From NCBI GenBank assembly GCA_905233755.1, contig CAJODM010000003.1, positions 1 through 64,000 of the forward strand: a stretch of DNA of 64,000 bases, given 5' to 3'. This stretch comes from an uncultured Ruminococcus sp. (GTDB lineage: Bacteria > Bacillota > Clostridia > Oscillospirales > Acutalibacteraceae). Positions 25,969 through 36,060 of the stretch are shown here, piece after piece (positions within the stretch are counted from its first letter, which is position 1; each line of letters opens with the position of its first letter). The notes below the pieces were generated by a model. The model was not told the origin of the DNA. It did not search any database and worked only from the letters and a program-made list of their open reading frames with translations. The position numbers were made by a program, and so were the translations under genes.

Positions 25969-27339
25969 CTACAGGTCGGATCTCCCGCGCGAGACATAGC
26001 GTCCGCTGTGTTCAAGCACGATCTCACCGCCCGCATAGACGGTCTGACCGCGCAGAAAGACGCGCTCGATCCTGCCGGTCGTCCGCACGCCCTCATACGG
26101 GGTATAGCCGCATTTCGAGTGCATGTTCCTCGCGCTGAGCGTCGACTCGCCCTTCGGATCAAAGACGACGATATCGGCGTCGGCGCCGACGCGAATGCAC
26201 CCCTTCTTCGGGTACATGCCGTAGAGCCGCGCGGGGTTCTCGCTGAGATAGGCGCACATCTGGGGGACAGAGATCCGCCGCTTTTTCACGCCGTAGGTGT
26301 ACAGCAGGATCGCGCGGGTCTCGACGCCGGGCATGCCGTTGGGAACGCGCTTGAAGTCGTCACTCCCCGCCCGCTTCTGCTCAAGCGTAAAGGAACAGTG
26401 ATCGGTCGACACCGTATCGATAGTGCCGGCTGACAGCCCCTTCCACAGCGCCTTTCGATCCTCGTGCTCTCGTATCGGCGGCGAGCAGACAAACCGGCTG
26501 CTGGTGTCAAACGGCTCGCTGTACACGCTGTCGTCGAGCAGCAGGTACTGGGGACAGGTCTCGGCATAGACCCGCACGCCGCGTTCGCGGGCGCGCAGCA
26601 CCTCGTCTAACCCCTCGGCGCTGCTCAGGTGCACAATGATCACCGGCACATCGACCGCCCGTGCGATCCGCAAGAACCGCGATACCGCCTCCGCCTCGGC
26701 ATAGGCGGGGCGCGACAGCGGATGAGACTGGACGCCCAGCGCGCCGCTCTCGGTATATCGCGCGCGCAGCGCATCGATGATGCCGGCGTTCTCACAGTGG
26801 CACCCCACGATCCCGCCCAGGGGTTTGAGCGCCGAGAGGATCTCGAAGATCTCGAGATCGGACAGGATCATCGCGGGATAGGTCATGTACACCTTGAACG
26901 AGGTGACGCCCTGCTCGAACATCGCGGGCAGCTCGTCGCGGATCCCATCGTGCCAGTCAGAGATCGCCATATGGAACGCATAGTCGCACGTCGAGTTTGC
27001 GAACGCCTTCATATGCCAGTTGTTCAGCGCGTCGGACAGCGTCTCGCCCTTGTTCTGGGTGGCAAAGTCGACCACGGTCGTCACCCCGCCCGCAACGGCG
27101 GACTTGGTGCCGCTGTCAAAGTCGTCGGCGGTCACCGTGTCGCTGACCTCGAGGTCAAAGTGGGTATGCGCGTCGATGAACCCCGGGAACAGCAGCTTGC
27201 CGGTGACGTCGATCTCCTTGGCATCGCCGCCGATATGCCGCCCGACAGCGACGATCTTCTCACCGGAGACGAGCACGTCGGCGCGTCGAATACCCTTAGA
27301 GGAGACGACCGAGCCGCCGCGCAAGAGAATCTTCTTCAT
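25969..27339 (-). CDS. hydA: Dihydropyrimidinase / D-hydantoinase-type amidohydrolase
   Basis: A 456-residue cyclic amidase of the amidohydrolase superfamily. Zinc ligands appear in DAHTHFDL (about residues 57-64), HCEN (about 180), HLSSAEG and STDHCSF; the bridging carboxylated lysine is in SFKVYMTY (about 148). It opens cyclic ureides such as hydantoins or dihydropyrimidines to carbamoyl amino acids. It is transcribed with ygfK and ssnA (22 bases after ygfK), the arrangement known for hyuA/hydA in purine and urate breakdown clusters. A ring-opening step giving the substrate for YgeY or YgeW is the likely role. Confidence 0.9.
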   Translation of the reverse strand: MKKILLRGGSVVSSKGIRRADVLVSGEKIVAVGRHIGGDAKEIDVTGKLLFPGFIDAHTHFDLEVSDTVTADDFDSGTKSAVAGGVTTVVDFATQNKGETLSDALNNWHMKAFANSTCDYAFHMAISDWHDGIRDELPAMFEQGVTSFKVYMTYPAMILSDLEIFEILSALKPLGGIVGCHCENAGIIDALRARYTESGALGVQSHPLSRPAYAEAEAVSRFLRIARAVDVPVIIVHLSSAEGLDEVLRARERGVRVYAETCPQYLLLDDSVYSEPFDTSSRFVCSPPIREHEDRKALWKGLSAGTIDTVSTDHCSFTLEQKRAGSDDFKRVPNGMPGVETRAILLYTYGVKKRRISVPQMCAYLSENPARLYGMYPKKGCIRVGADADIVVFDPKGESTLSARNMHSKCGYTPYEGVRTTGRIERVFLRGQTVYAGGEIVLEHSGRYVSRGRSDL

Positions 27340-27361
27340 CCTATCACATCCTTATAAACTA

Positions 27362-30274
27362 TCACAGAAGATACGGATACTCCTTCTTCACCGTGTCGAT
27401 CAGAAGATCGACGTCGCGGCTGTCGATCCCGACGCGCTTCTTCACGCTGCCGTCAGGAAGGATCACAAATCCGTCGTTCGCGCTGTCCGTAAAACTCTCT
27501 TCATCCGAGAACAGCGTCAGCTTATCCCTGTACGGCGACGAACGATACGGGCAGAAGCTCGTACAGTTGCCGCACTCGTTGCACAGCCGGTCGAGGTGCA
27601 GTATCTCGCGCCGCCCATCGGGCAGGACGATGACGGTGTTCGCGCGGTTGGGGCATACGTCGACACAGTTCTCGCATACGGTCGAACACGACAGACACGC
27701 GGTATAGCCCGCGCGCTTCTCACAGAGCACGATCCCCTTGCGGGGGGTCACCGCGTCGGGGGTGGTGAACGCGTCGAGCGGCAGGTCGGCGATACGCTCC
27801 TCGTTGATGATCCGGTCAGCGACCGCCCGCGCGTCGGCGATACATTCGACCACCGTCGACGGCCCGCGGCGCGAGTCACCTATATTATATACGTTCTCGA
27901 TATCCGTTATGAGCGGGACACATCCGCGCTCGTCGACGCCGATGCCGTTCTCGGTAAAGACAGCGGTATCGACCCGCTCGCCGATGGCAGCGATCACGGT
28001 ATCGGCGGGGATGTCGATCTGCTCGCCGGTGGGCTCGGGGCGGCGACGACCGCTCTCATCGGGCTCACCAAGGCGCATCCTCTCGCACCGCAGGACGCCG
28101 TCGCTCTGTGAGATCGGCGCGGCGAGCTCGACGAACTGTACGCCGTCCGAGAGCGCCGCGAGCAGCTCGTCCTCGTCGGCGGGCATGAACTTCTTCGTGC
28201 GGCGATAGACGATGCGGACCTCCTCGACGCCCTTGCACCGCACCGCGGCGCGCGCGGCGTCCATCGCGGTGTTGCCGCCGCCGATCACGGCGACCGCACG
28301 CCCGAGCGAGGGCTGATCGCCGCTCTTGAGCGCACACAGGAAGTTGAGCACGTTCACGACGTTGCCGCTGATATGCGGATCCTGCGGGCGATAGGCGCCG
28401 ACCGCATAGATCACATGGGTATAACCGTCCTGCCACAGCAATTCGAGCGCGGGAGCGGGGGTCGACAGCACAAACCGCGCCCCCATCCTGCTGATGAGCG
28501 CGGCGTCCTTGTCGATCGCATCGTCGGATATCCGAAACGACGGGATGATCGAGCGGACGATGCCGCCGACATGGGCGCGGCGCTCATACACATCGACCGC
28601 GATCCCGGCGCGGGCGAGGAAGTACGCCGCCGCCATGCCGGCAGGACCGGCGCCGATGACAGCGACCTTTTTATCGGACTTTGGCTCGACGGGCTCGAGC
28701 GCGCTCATCAGCGCGTCATAGCCGCCCTCGGCGGCAAGGAGCTTTGCGCCCCTGATATCGACCGCCTCGTCATAGAAGTTGCGGGTGCAGCGCGTCATAC
28801 AGCGGTGGGAGCAGATGGTGCCGGTGATGAACGGCAGCGGGTTCTTCTCGATAATGACCGAGAGCGCCTCGCGGTACAGCCCCTTCTCGCACAGCCGCAG
28901 GTACTCGGGGATATCCTGATGGATCGGACAGCCGCCCGCACACGGCGCCGTATAGCAGTCGAACAGCGGCACCTGCTCGTCCGACTTGCGGCGGGGCAGG
29001 GGCTTGATCGCCTTGCAGAAAAACCGGCTGTGCTTCATCCGATCGCGCAGAGCGGTGATTGCCGCGGTGTCGGTGCCCGTCCACTTGGTATAGCCGCCAT
29101 CGCTGAGGATCGTCGCAAGCTGGGTCAGTCGCATATAGCCGCCGGGCTTGAGCATCGTCGTCGCCACGGTGATGGGATAGATGCCCGCATCATACAGCTC
29201 GCGGATATTGAACGCGTCGGCGCCGCCCGAATACGACAGGCGCATCGCGCCCTCGAACTCATCCGAGAAGCGCCGCGCCATCTCGATGGTGAGCGCGAAC
29301 AGCGCGCGCCCGCTCATGTACATCTCGTCGGCGGGCAGCTCGCCTGCCGTCACCTCCACGGGGAAGGTGTTCGACAGCTTGAGCCCGAAGCACAGCCCCT
29401 GCTCTATAGCGAGCTCCGTCAGCCGGCGGAACATCGCCACCGCGTCGCCGTACTGCAGATCCTCGCTGAAGTGGTGCTCGTCAAAGGCGACATAGTCGAA
29501 CCCGACCTCGTCCAAAATCCGCCTTGCATCATCATAGCCGAGGATGGTGGGGTTGCACTTGACAAAGGTGTTCAGGTGCTTCTCGGTCAATAGGTAGGTG
29601 GCGATCCGCTCGATCTCATCCGGCGGACATCCGTGCAGCGTCGACAGCGTCACCGAGTTGCACACGGCCGGCGAGATCGCGTCGACTGCCGCCGCATATG
29701 CCGGGAAGTACCGCTTGAGCGCTTCCTTGCACATATCAAAGATCGGGGAGCCGGACGCGTCCTTGAGCCCCTCGATAAACCGATCGATCTTCGTCGAGCG
29801 GATGCCGTCGAGGTCATACCCGACGCTCATATTAAAGATAAACCCGTCGGGCGAGCCGAGCGCATAGGCGACAGAGATCACCTTGAGCACACACCACGCC
29901 TTGACGTATTCTTCATATGCCTGTTCAACGGTGAGCTCTGTCGACCACTCGCAGTTATAGCCCTCGTCGTCCGCCTTGATACACGGGCGGGAGATACAGC
30001 GCATGAGCTCCTCGCCGTCGTTGATCTGGACGGTCTTGAGCTCAAAGAACCGCGCACCGGCAAAGTATGCCGCGATGATGTTCTCGGCAAGCTGGGTATG
30101 GGGCCCTGCGGCAGGACCGAGGGGCACCTCCAGCCGCTCGCCGAACAGCGACAGGGTCTGCTCATCCGCACGATAGGGCGCGGCAACGTTGAACACGGTT
30201 CGATGCCGCTGATACTCGCCCGTCAGCCGCGCGAACAGCTCGTCGATAGATAAGGGGGTCATTCGTTCACTCAT
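27362..30274 (-). CDS. ygfK: YgfK, iron-sulfur flavoprotein of the purine/urate cluster
   Basis: A 970-residue multidomain oxidoreductase often annotated as putative selenate reductase. The first 400 residues resemble dihydropyrimidine/dihydroorotate dehydrogenases (VPLGPAAGPHTQLAENI). Next comes a GltD-like iron-sulfur segment (CYTAPCAGGCPIHQDIPEY, then CSHRCMTRCTR), and an FAD/NAD(P) module with GAGPAGMAAAY and GGGNTAMDAARA. C-terminal 4Fe-4S clusters read CLSCSTVCENCVDVCP and CNECGNCTSFCP. The start at 30274 has GAGG 8 bases upstream and lies 3 bases past the ssnA stop. It likely moves electrons between NAD(P)H or ferredoxin and a purine intermediate or a partner hydroxylase. Confidence 0.93.
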   Translation of the reverse strand: MSERMTPLSIDELFARLTGEYQRHRTVFNVAAPYRADEQTLSLFGERLEVPLGPAAGPHTQLAENIIAAYFAGARFFELKTVQINDGEELMRCISRPCIKADDEGYNCEWSTELTVEQAYEEYVKAWCVLKVISVAYALGSPDGFIFNMSVGYDLDGIRSTKIDRFIEGLKDASGSPIFDMCKEALKRYFPAYAAAVDAISPAVCNSVTLSTLHGCPPDEIERIATYLLTEKHLNTFVKCNPTILGYDDARRILDEVGFDYVAFDEHHFSEDLQYGDAVAMFRRLTELAIEQGLCFGLKLSNTFPVEVTAGELPADEMYMSGRALFALTIEMARRFSDEFEGAMRLSYSGGADAFNIRELYDAGIYPITVATTMLKPGGYMRLTQLATILSDGGYTKWTGTDTAAITALRDRMKHSRFFCKAIKPLPRRKSDEQVPLFDCYTAPCAGGCPIHQDIPEYLRLCEKGLYREALSVIIEKNPLPFITGTICSHRCMTRCTRNFYDEAVDIRGAKLLAAEGGYDALMSALEPVEPKSDKKVAVIGAGPAGMAAAYFLARAGIAVDVYERRAHVGGIVRSIIPSFRISDDAIDKDAALISRMGARFVLSTPAPALELLWQDGYTHVIYAVGAYRPQDPHISGNVVNVLNFLCALKSGDQPSLGRAVAVIGGGNTAMDAARAAVRCKGVEEVRIVYRRTKKFMPADEDELLAALSDGVQFVELAAPISQSDGVLRCERMRLGEPDESGRRRPEPTGEQIDIPADTVIAAIGERVDTAVFTENGIGVDERGCVPLITDIENVYNIGDSRRGPSTVVECIADARAVADRIINEERIADLPLDAFTTPDAVTPRKGIVLCEKRAGYTACLSCSTVCENCVDVCPNRANTVIVLPDGRREILHLDRLCNECGNCTSFCPYRSSPYRDKLTLFSDEESFTDSANDGFVILPDGSVKKRVGIDSRDVDLLIDTVKKEYPYLL

Positions 30275-30277
30275 CGG

Positions 30278-31630
30278 TCATCCCTCACAGTCCTTTGAAC
30301 CCGGATTGACGCTGTGCCACAGCTTCTTAGCCGCCTGCAGAATATCGGCAGAGAGCTTCTCCTCATCGAGATCGACAAACTCCCTGTCGCGATAGAGCAG
30401 CCGGCCGTTGCACATCGTGGTGCGGCACTGGCGACCGTTCATCCCGAAGAGCATGTGCCCGTCGATGTTCTCGTCCGAGAACGGCGTGAACGGCAGATAG
30501 TCCATGACGATCACGTCGGCGGCGGCGCCCTCCTTGAGCACCCCCAGCAAAGCGGGAAAGTACCGTCCCGCGATCGCTGCGTTATGGTAGAAGAGCATCG
30601 AGGTGACCTCCTCCCACCCGACGCCGGGCATGCCGGCGTTGTGCCGCTGGATGGTCAGCGCGACCTTCAAGCTCTCGAGCATATCGTGGGTATAGGCGTC
30701 GGTGCCAAGCCCCAGCATCACGCCCTTACGGTACATCGTCAGCACGGGCGAACACCCCACGGCGTTGCCCATGTTGCTCTCGGGGTTGTTGACGACCATG
30801 GTATCGGTCGCGGCGATCCGGTCGATCTCGGGCTCTGTCAGATGGATCCCATGCCCGAGGATGGTCTTCTCGCCGAGGATCCCCCACTTCTCGAGCCGCT
30901 CGATCGGGAGCATCCCGTACCGCTTTCGGCTGTCGATCACGTCGTTGAGCCCCTCACAGATATGGATATGGTAGCCGGTCCTGCCATCGTTCGCCCGTAC
31001 ACACTTCTCGAACGTCTCGTCGCTGAGGGTGAACAGCGCGTGCATCCCGAACATCGCGCGCAGCATCGGATCGTCCTGCTGAATGCAGTAGGTGATGAAG
31101 TCGGCGTTCTCGGCGATCGCCTGCTCACACTTGTCGACACCGTCGCGGTCGGACACCTCATAACACAGGCAGGAGCGAACGCCGCACTCCTTGGCAACGT
31201 CGGCGATCTCGAACAGCGAGCCCGTGATCTGCGCGTAGCTTGCGTGGTGATCGAACACGGTGGTCACGCCGTTGCGGATACACTCGAGATAGGTAGCATA
31301 GGCGCTGTAGCGAGTGCCCTGCAGCGTCAGGTGGCGGTCGATCTTCCACCACATCCCGTCGAGGATCTCATAGAAGTTCGTGGGATGATACCCCTTGATG
31401 GACAGCCCGCGCGCCAGTCCCGAGTAGATATGGGTATGCGCGTTGATGAACGCGGGCATGATCACCCCGCCATGCGCGTCGATGAACGTCGATTGCGAAA
31501 ACCTTGCCCGCAGCTGACCGATCTCGCCGACAGCGACGATCCGCTCGCCGCTTGTCACGACCCCGCCGTCCTCCAGATACGGCTGTGCGGGATCGCGGGT
31601 AATCACCCTGCCGTTTCCTATCAGATACAT
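30278..31630 (-). CDS. ssnA: Putative aminohydrolase SsnA
   Basis: A 450-residue amidohydrolase of the guanine deaminase/chlorohydrolase branch. Metal motifs are NAHTHIYSG (about residues 63-71), HIHICEG (about 220), GHGIHL (about 258) and GTDAYTHDM (about 305). SsnA is consistently found beside ygfK in purine-degrading clusters, where it probably deaminates or opens a purine-derived ring. It is the first gene of the ssnA-ygfK-hydA operon and has its own promoter, back to back with nfnAB. Confidence 0.93.
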   Translation of the reverse strand: MYLIGNGRVITRDPAQPYLEDGGVVTSGERIVAVGEIGQLRARFSQSTFIDAHGGVIMPAFINAHTHIYSGLARGLSIKGYHPTNFYEILDGMWWKIDRHLTLQGTRYSAYATYLECIRNGVTTVFDHHASYAQITGSLFEIADVAKECGVRSCLCYEVSDRDGVDKCEQAIAENADFITYCIQQDDPMLRAMFGMHALFTLSDETFEKCVRANDGRTGYHIHICEGLNDVIDSRKRYGMLPIERLEKWGILGEKTILGHGIHLTEPEIDRIAATDTMVVNNPESNMGNAVGCSPVLTMYRKGVMLGLGTDAYTHDMLESLKVALTIQRHNAGMPGVGWEEVTSMLFYHNAAIAGRYFPALLGVLKEGAAADVIVMDYLPFTPFSDENIDGHMLFGMNGRQCRTTMCNGRLLYRDREFVDLDEEKLSADILQAAKKLWHSVNPGSKDCEG

Positions 31631-31667
31631 CCGATCACCTCATCCTGTCCTTCGTTTATTCACCTTT

Positions 31668-31696
31668 ATTCTACCAAACGGATGGGACATTTGCAA
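31668..31696 (-). promoter_or_regulatory. ssnA-ygfK-hydA promoter
   Basis: On the minus strand TTGCAA (31696-31691) and TAGAAT (31673-31668) are 17 bases apart. The -35 region reads TTGCAAATG, as at xpt. Confidence 0.65.
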
Positions 31697-31757
31697 TAGT
31701 TTTCGGGCGGATGAAAGCGGCGGTTTTGGAAAAAATATCACAATTCCCCTGTCCTAC

Positions 31758-31785
31758 TTGCAAATTTTCGAAAATATAGTATTAT
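31758..31785 (+). promoter_or_regulatory. nfnAB promoter
   Basis: TTGCAA (31758-31763) and TATTAT (31780-31785) are 16 bases apart. The spacer contains the palindrome TTTTCGAAAA. The -35 box again extends as TTGCAAAT. Confidence 0.6.
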
Positions 31786-31823
31786 ATACTTTGAGAAAAC
31801 GATTCAAGAAGGGTCGGATGACG

Positions 31824-32711
31824 ATGTACAGGATTCTGAAAGCGGCAGAGATCGCCGAGAACATCTATCTCTACGACGTCGAGGCGCCGCGCGTGGCGCG
31901 CCGGTGTATGCCCGGTCAGTTCGTGATCGTGCGCGCGGGCGACGACGGCGAGCGGATCCCGCTGACGATCTGCGACTATGATCGGCAGAAGGGGAGCATC
32001 ACGCTGGTGGTGCAGGTCGTGGGCGCGTCCACCTACGGGATGCGGTCGCTCGCATCGGGCGACAGCTTCACCGATGTGGTCGGCCCGCTCGGCAAGGCGT
32101 CCGACCTGTGCGAGATGCCGATAGAGGAGCTCAGAAAGAAGCACATCGTCTTCATCGGCGGGGGGCTCGGCACCGCGCCGGTCTATCCGCAGGTCAAATG
32201 GCTGCATGAGCACGGGATCGACGCCGACGTCATCATCGGCGCGCGCAGCCAATCACTTGTCATCCTCGAAGAGGAGATGAAGGCGGTCGCCGGCAATGTC
32301 TATGTCACCACCGACGACGGCTCCTACGGGCGCAGCGGCATGGTCACCAAGTGCCTCGAGGACCTCATCGCCGAGGGCAAGCAGTATGACCACTGTGTCT
32401 GTATCGGCCCGATGATCATGATGAAATTCACCTGTCTGACGACGAAGAAGTACGGCATCCATACCGTCGTATCGCTCAACCCCATCATGGTGGACGGCAC
32501 CGGTATGTGCGGCGCGTGTCGGGTGACGGTCGGCTCAAAGACGATGTTCGCGTGTGTCGACGGCCCCGAGTTCGACGGGCATCTGGTGGACTTTGACGAG
32601 GCGATGAAGCGTACACAGATCTACAAGACCGCCGAGGGGCGCGCCTATCTGATGGCCAAAGAGGGCGACACCCACCACGGCGGATGCGGCTGTTGCGGAG
32701 GTGACAACTGA
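31824..32711 (+). CDS. nfnA: NfnA-type ferredoxin-NADP+ oxidoreductase small subunit
   Basis: A 295-residue FAD and 2Fe-2S protein. MYRILKAAEIAENIYLYDVE, the FAD domain with ERIPLTI, the NAD-binding GGGLGTAPVYP and the cluster segment MCGACRVTVG match NfnA and the related SudB/GltA-small-subunit proteins. Together with the next gene it would catalyse electron bifurcation, coupling NADH and reduced ferredoxin to NADP+ reduction. The start at 31824 gives the family N-terminus and a 10-base spacing from AAGAAGGG; the ATG six bases upstream is too close. The C-terminus ends in an unusual HHGGCGCCGG tail. It overlaps nfnB by one base. Confidence 0.88.
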   Translation: MYRILKAAEIAENIYLYDVEAPRVARRCMPGQFVIVRAGDDGERIPLTICDYDRQKGSITLVVQVVGASTYGMRSLASGDSFTDVVGPLGKASDLCEMPIEELRKKHIVFIGGGLGTAPVYPQVKWLHEHGIDADVIIGARSQSLVILEEEMKAVAGNVYVTTDDGSYGRSGMVTKCLEDLIAEGKQYDHCVCIGPMIMMKFTCLTTKKYGIHTVVSLNPIMVDGTGMCGACRVTVGSKTMFACVDGPEFDGHLVDFDEAMKRTQIYKTAEGRAYLMAKEGDTHHGGCGCCGGDN

Positions 32712-34099
32712 TGGCACAGGATATGTTGAAACGGGTCCCTGTCAGAGAACAGGAGCCACAGGTTCGCGCACACAACTTTGACGAGGTGTGCTACGGCTAT
32801 AACGAGAGCGAGGCGGTCGCCGAGGCGGCGCGCTGCCTGAACTGCAAGAACCCCCGCTGTGTCGAGGGGTGTCCGGTGAACATCAACATCCCCTCGTTCA
32901 TCACGCGGGTCAAGGACGGCAACTTTGAGGGCGCGTATGCGGTCATCTCCGACTCCTCGACGCTGCCGGCGATCTGCGGCCGCGTCTGCCCGCAGGAGAC
33001 CCAGTGTGAGGGACGCTGCATCCGCGGGATCAAGGGCGAGCCGGTCGCCATCGGCAAGCTCGAGCGGTTCGTCGCCGACTATGCGATGCACAAGGGCATC
33101 CGCCCGCGTGTCACCGCCGAGCATAACGGCAAGAAGGTCGCCGTCATCGGTTCGGGCCCTGCGGGGCTCGCCTGTGCCGGGGATCTCTTGAAGCTCGGCT
33201 ATGACGTCACCATCTTCGAAGCGCTGCACAAGGCGGGCGGCGTGCTGGTCTACGGCATCCCCGAGTTCCGCCTGCCCAAGGACGCCGTCGTGCAGAAGGA
33301 GATCGACAACATCCGCGCGCTCGGCGCGAAGATCGAGACCGACGTCGTCATCGGAAAGTCCTCGACCATCGACGAGCTCATGGCCGAAGAAGGGTTCGAC
33401 GCGGTGTTCATCGGCTCCGGCGCGGGGCTGCCGCGGTTCATGCATATCCCCGGCGAGAACGCGAACGGCGTGTTCTCGGCGAACGAATATCTCACCCGCT
33501 CCAACCTTATGGGCGCATTTGCCGACAGCCCCACCCCCATCATGGTCGGCAAGAAGGTCGCCGTCGTAGGCGGCGGCAACGTGGCGATGGACGCCGCGCG
33601 TACCGCGCTGCGGCTGGGCGCCGAGGTGCATATCATCTACCGCCGCAGCGAGAGCGAGCTGCCCGCCCGTGCCGAGGAGGTGCATCACGCCAAAGAGGAG
33701 GGGATCGTGTTCGACTTTCTCACCAATCCGACCGAGATCCTCACCGACGACAACGGATGGGTCAGCGGTATCACCTGTGTTCGGATGCAGCTCGGCGAGC
33801 CCGACGAGAGCGGCCGCCGTAGACCCGAGGTCATCGAGGGCTCGGAGTTTACCATCGAGGTCGATTCGGTCATCATGGCGCTTGGCACCGCTCCAAACCC
33901 GCTGATCAGCTCTACCACTGAGGGCCTCGAGACCAACCGCCGCGGCTGTATCGCCACCGTCGACGACTATGGCGCTACCGCGAAAGAGGGCGTGTTCGCC
34001 GGCGGCGACGCCGTATCGGGCGCTGCGACCGTTATCCTCGCTATGGGCGCCGGACGCAAGGCAGCCGAGGGGATCCACAGGTATCTTTGCGGGAAGTAA
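32711..34099 (+). CDS. nfnB: NfnB-type large subunit (GltD-like NADPH oxidoreductase)
   Basis: A 462-residue flavoprotein with two N-terminal 4Fe-4S clusters (CLNCKNPRCVEGCPVNINIP; CGRVCPQETQCEGRC) and an FAD/NADPH module (GSGPAGLACAGDLL, GGGNVAMDAARTAL, and GGDAVSGAATV near the end). It is often called the glutamate synthase small subunit, but there is no GltB large subunit nearby and its partner is NfnA, so the bifurcating transhydrogenase NfnAB is the better call. NADPH or ferredoxin made here could serve YgfK or the purine hydroxylase steps. A strong terminator follows. Confidence 0.9.
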   Translation: MAQDMLKRVPVREQEPQVRAHNFDEVCYGYNESEAVAEAARCLNCKNPRCVEGCPVNINIPSFITRVKDGNFEGAYAVISDSSTLPAICGRVCPQETQCEGRCIRGIKGEPVAIGKLERFVADYAMHKGIRPRVTAEHNGKKVAVIGSGPAGLACAGDLLKLGYDVTIFEALHKAGGVLVYGIPEFRLPKDAVVQKEIDNIRALGAKIETDVVIGKSSTIDELMAEEGFDAVFIGSGAGLPRFMHIPGENANGVFSANEYLTRSNLMGAFADSPTPIMVGKKVAVVGGGNVAMDAARTALRLGAEVHIIYRRSESELPARAEEVHHAKEEGIVFDFLTNPTEILTDDNGWVSGITCVRMQLGEPDESGRRRPEVIEGSEFTIEVDSVIMALGTAPNPLISSTTEGLETNRRGCIATVDDYGATAKEGVFAGGDAVSGAATVILAMGAGRKAAEGIHRYLCGK

Positions 34100-34125
34100 T
34101 CTGATTTTTGTGAATACTGCAAGCG

Positions 34126-34152
34126 AGGGGCTGTCGCACGACAGCCCCTTTT
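34126..34152 (+). terminator. nfnAB terminator
   Basis: A 10-bp stem AGGGGCTGTC with GACAGCCCCT and a GCAC loop runs into TTTTG. Confidence 0.85.
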
Positions 34153-34191
34153 GTAGTGAAGAGTGAATATTTTTGGGGAAACCCAGCGGAT

Positions 34192-34248
34192 TTTTGGATT
34201 TATATTCGGATGATGAGATTCCCCTGTGAGGGGAAATGTCCGCAACGC
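34192..34248 (+). repeat. 57-bp direct repeat, copy 1
   Basis: Begins TTTTGGATTTATATTCGG and ends CCGCAACGC. It contains the hairpin TTCCCC-TGTGA-GGGGAA. It matches copy 2 at all positions but one. Confidence 0.85.
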
Positions 34249-34375
34249 GGACAAAAGGGTGAGCCGTCCTCGCTAGAGGAGTCATCATCCCTACGATTTT
34301 ATGCGGCGTTTCCTTAATGCCGTAGGGACGGTGACCACACCGTCCGTCATGAAGCGTTACAAGAAAAGCTGTGCG

Positions 34376-34432
34376 TTTTGGATTTGTATTCGGATGATGA
34401 GATTCCCCTGTGAGGGGAAATGTCCGCAACGC
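34376..34432 (+). repeat. 57-bp direct repeat, copy 2
   Basis: Begins TTTTGGATTTGTATTCGG and ends CCGCAACGC; it differs from copy 1 at one base (A to G). The start-to-start distance is 184 bases. Confidence 0.85.
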
Positions 34433-34542
34433 AGTAAACCGCTGAAATTATTGCAATTTTTTTGTTTTTTGCTGCAAAATAGCGTTAAAAATTCACAGAA
34501 AGCATTAAAAAAGTCATTTTTTTGAAAAAGTGAAAAAAATTC

Positions 34543-34571
34543 TTGCAAATCCGCTGTTCCTATAGTATAAT
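34543..34571 (+). promoter_or_regulatory. gdhA promoter
   Basis: TTGCAA (34543-34548) and TATAAT (34566-34571) are 17 bases apart, preceded by A/T tracts. The -35 reads TTGCAAAT. Confidence 0.75.
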
Positions 34572-34590
34572 GCTACTTGTGCGAACATAG

Positions 34591-35997
<1,407 letters not shown>

Positions 35998-36018
35998 TCC
36001 CCAAACAATCATCAAATC

Positions 36019-36055
36019 ACGCCCGCTGTGGATGCACAGCGGGCGTTGGTTTTTG
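36019..36055 (+). terminator. gdhA terminator
   Basis: A perfect 12-bp stem ACGCCCGCTGTG with CACAGCGGGCGT and a GATG loop, followed by TGGTTTTTG. It lies between the convergent gdhA and trpS genes. Confidence 0.85.
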
Positions 36056-36060
36056 TCGCA

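Larger units (their letters stand above)
34153..34542. other. Gene-free, repeat-rich and AT-rich stretch upstream of gdhA
   Basis: No gene is supported in this gap of about 550 bases (34100-34650). It holds two direct copies of a 57-bp repeat and, between them, inverted sequences (CCCTACG ... CGTAGGG at about 34290-34327, and CGGTG-ACCA-CACCG at 34329-34342), a layout typical of small non-autonomous mobile elements. From about 34440 the sequence becomes strongly AT-rich with A- and T-tracts, which could act as an UP-element for the gdhA promoter. Confidence 0.55.

Noticed and set aside
31824..34099. Glutamate synthase (GltBD)
   Set aside because: The GltD-like subunit has no GltB partner and is fused in an operon to an NfnA-type subunit, so NfnAB fits better.
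32645..34429. 594-codon open frame opposite nfnA/nfnB and the repeat region
   Set aside because: Low-complexity Arg/Asp/Val-rich translation with no motif, running through the nfnAB terminator and the repeats; nfnAB is certain.
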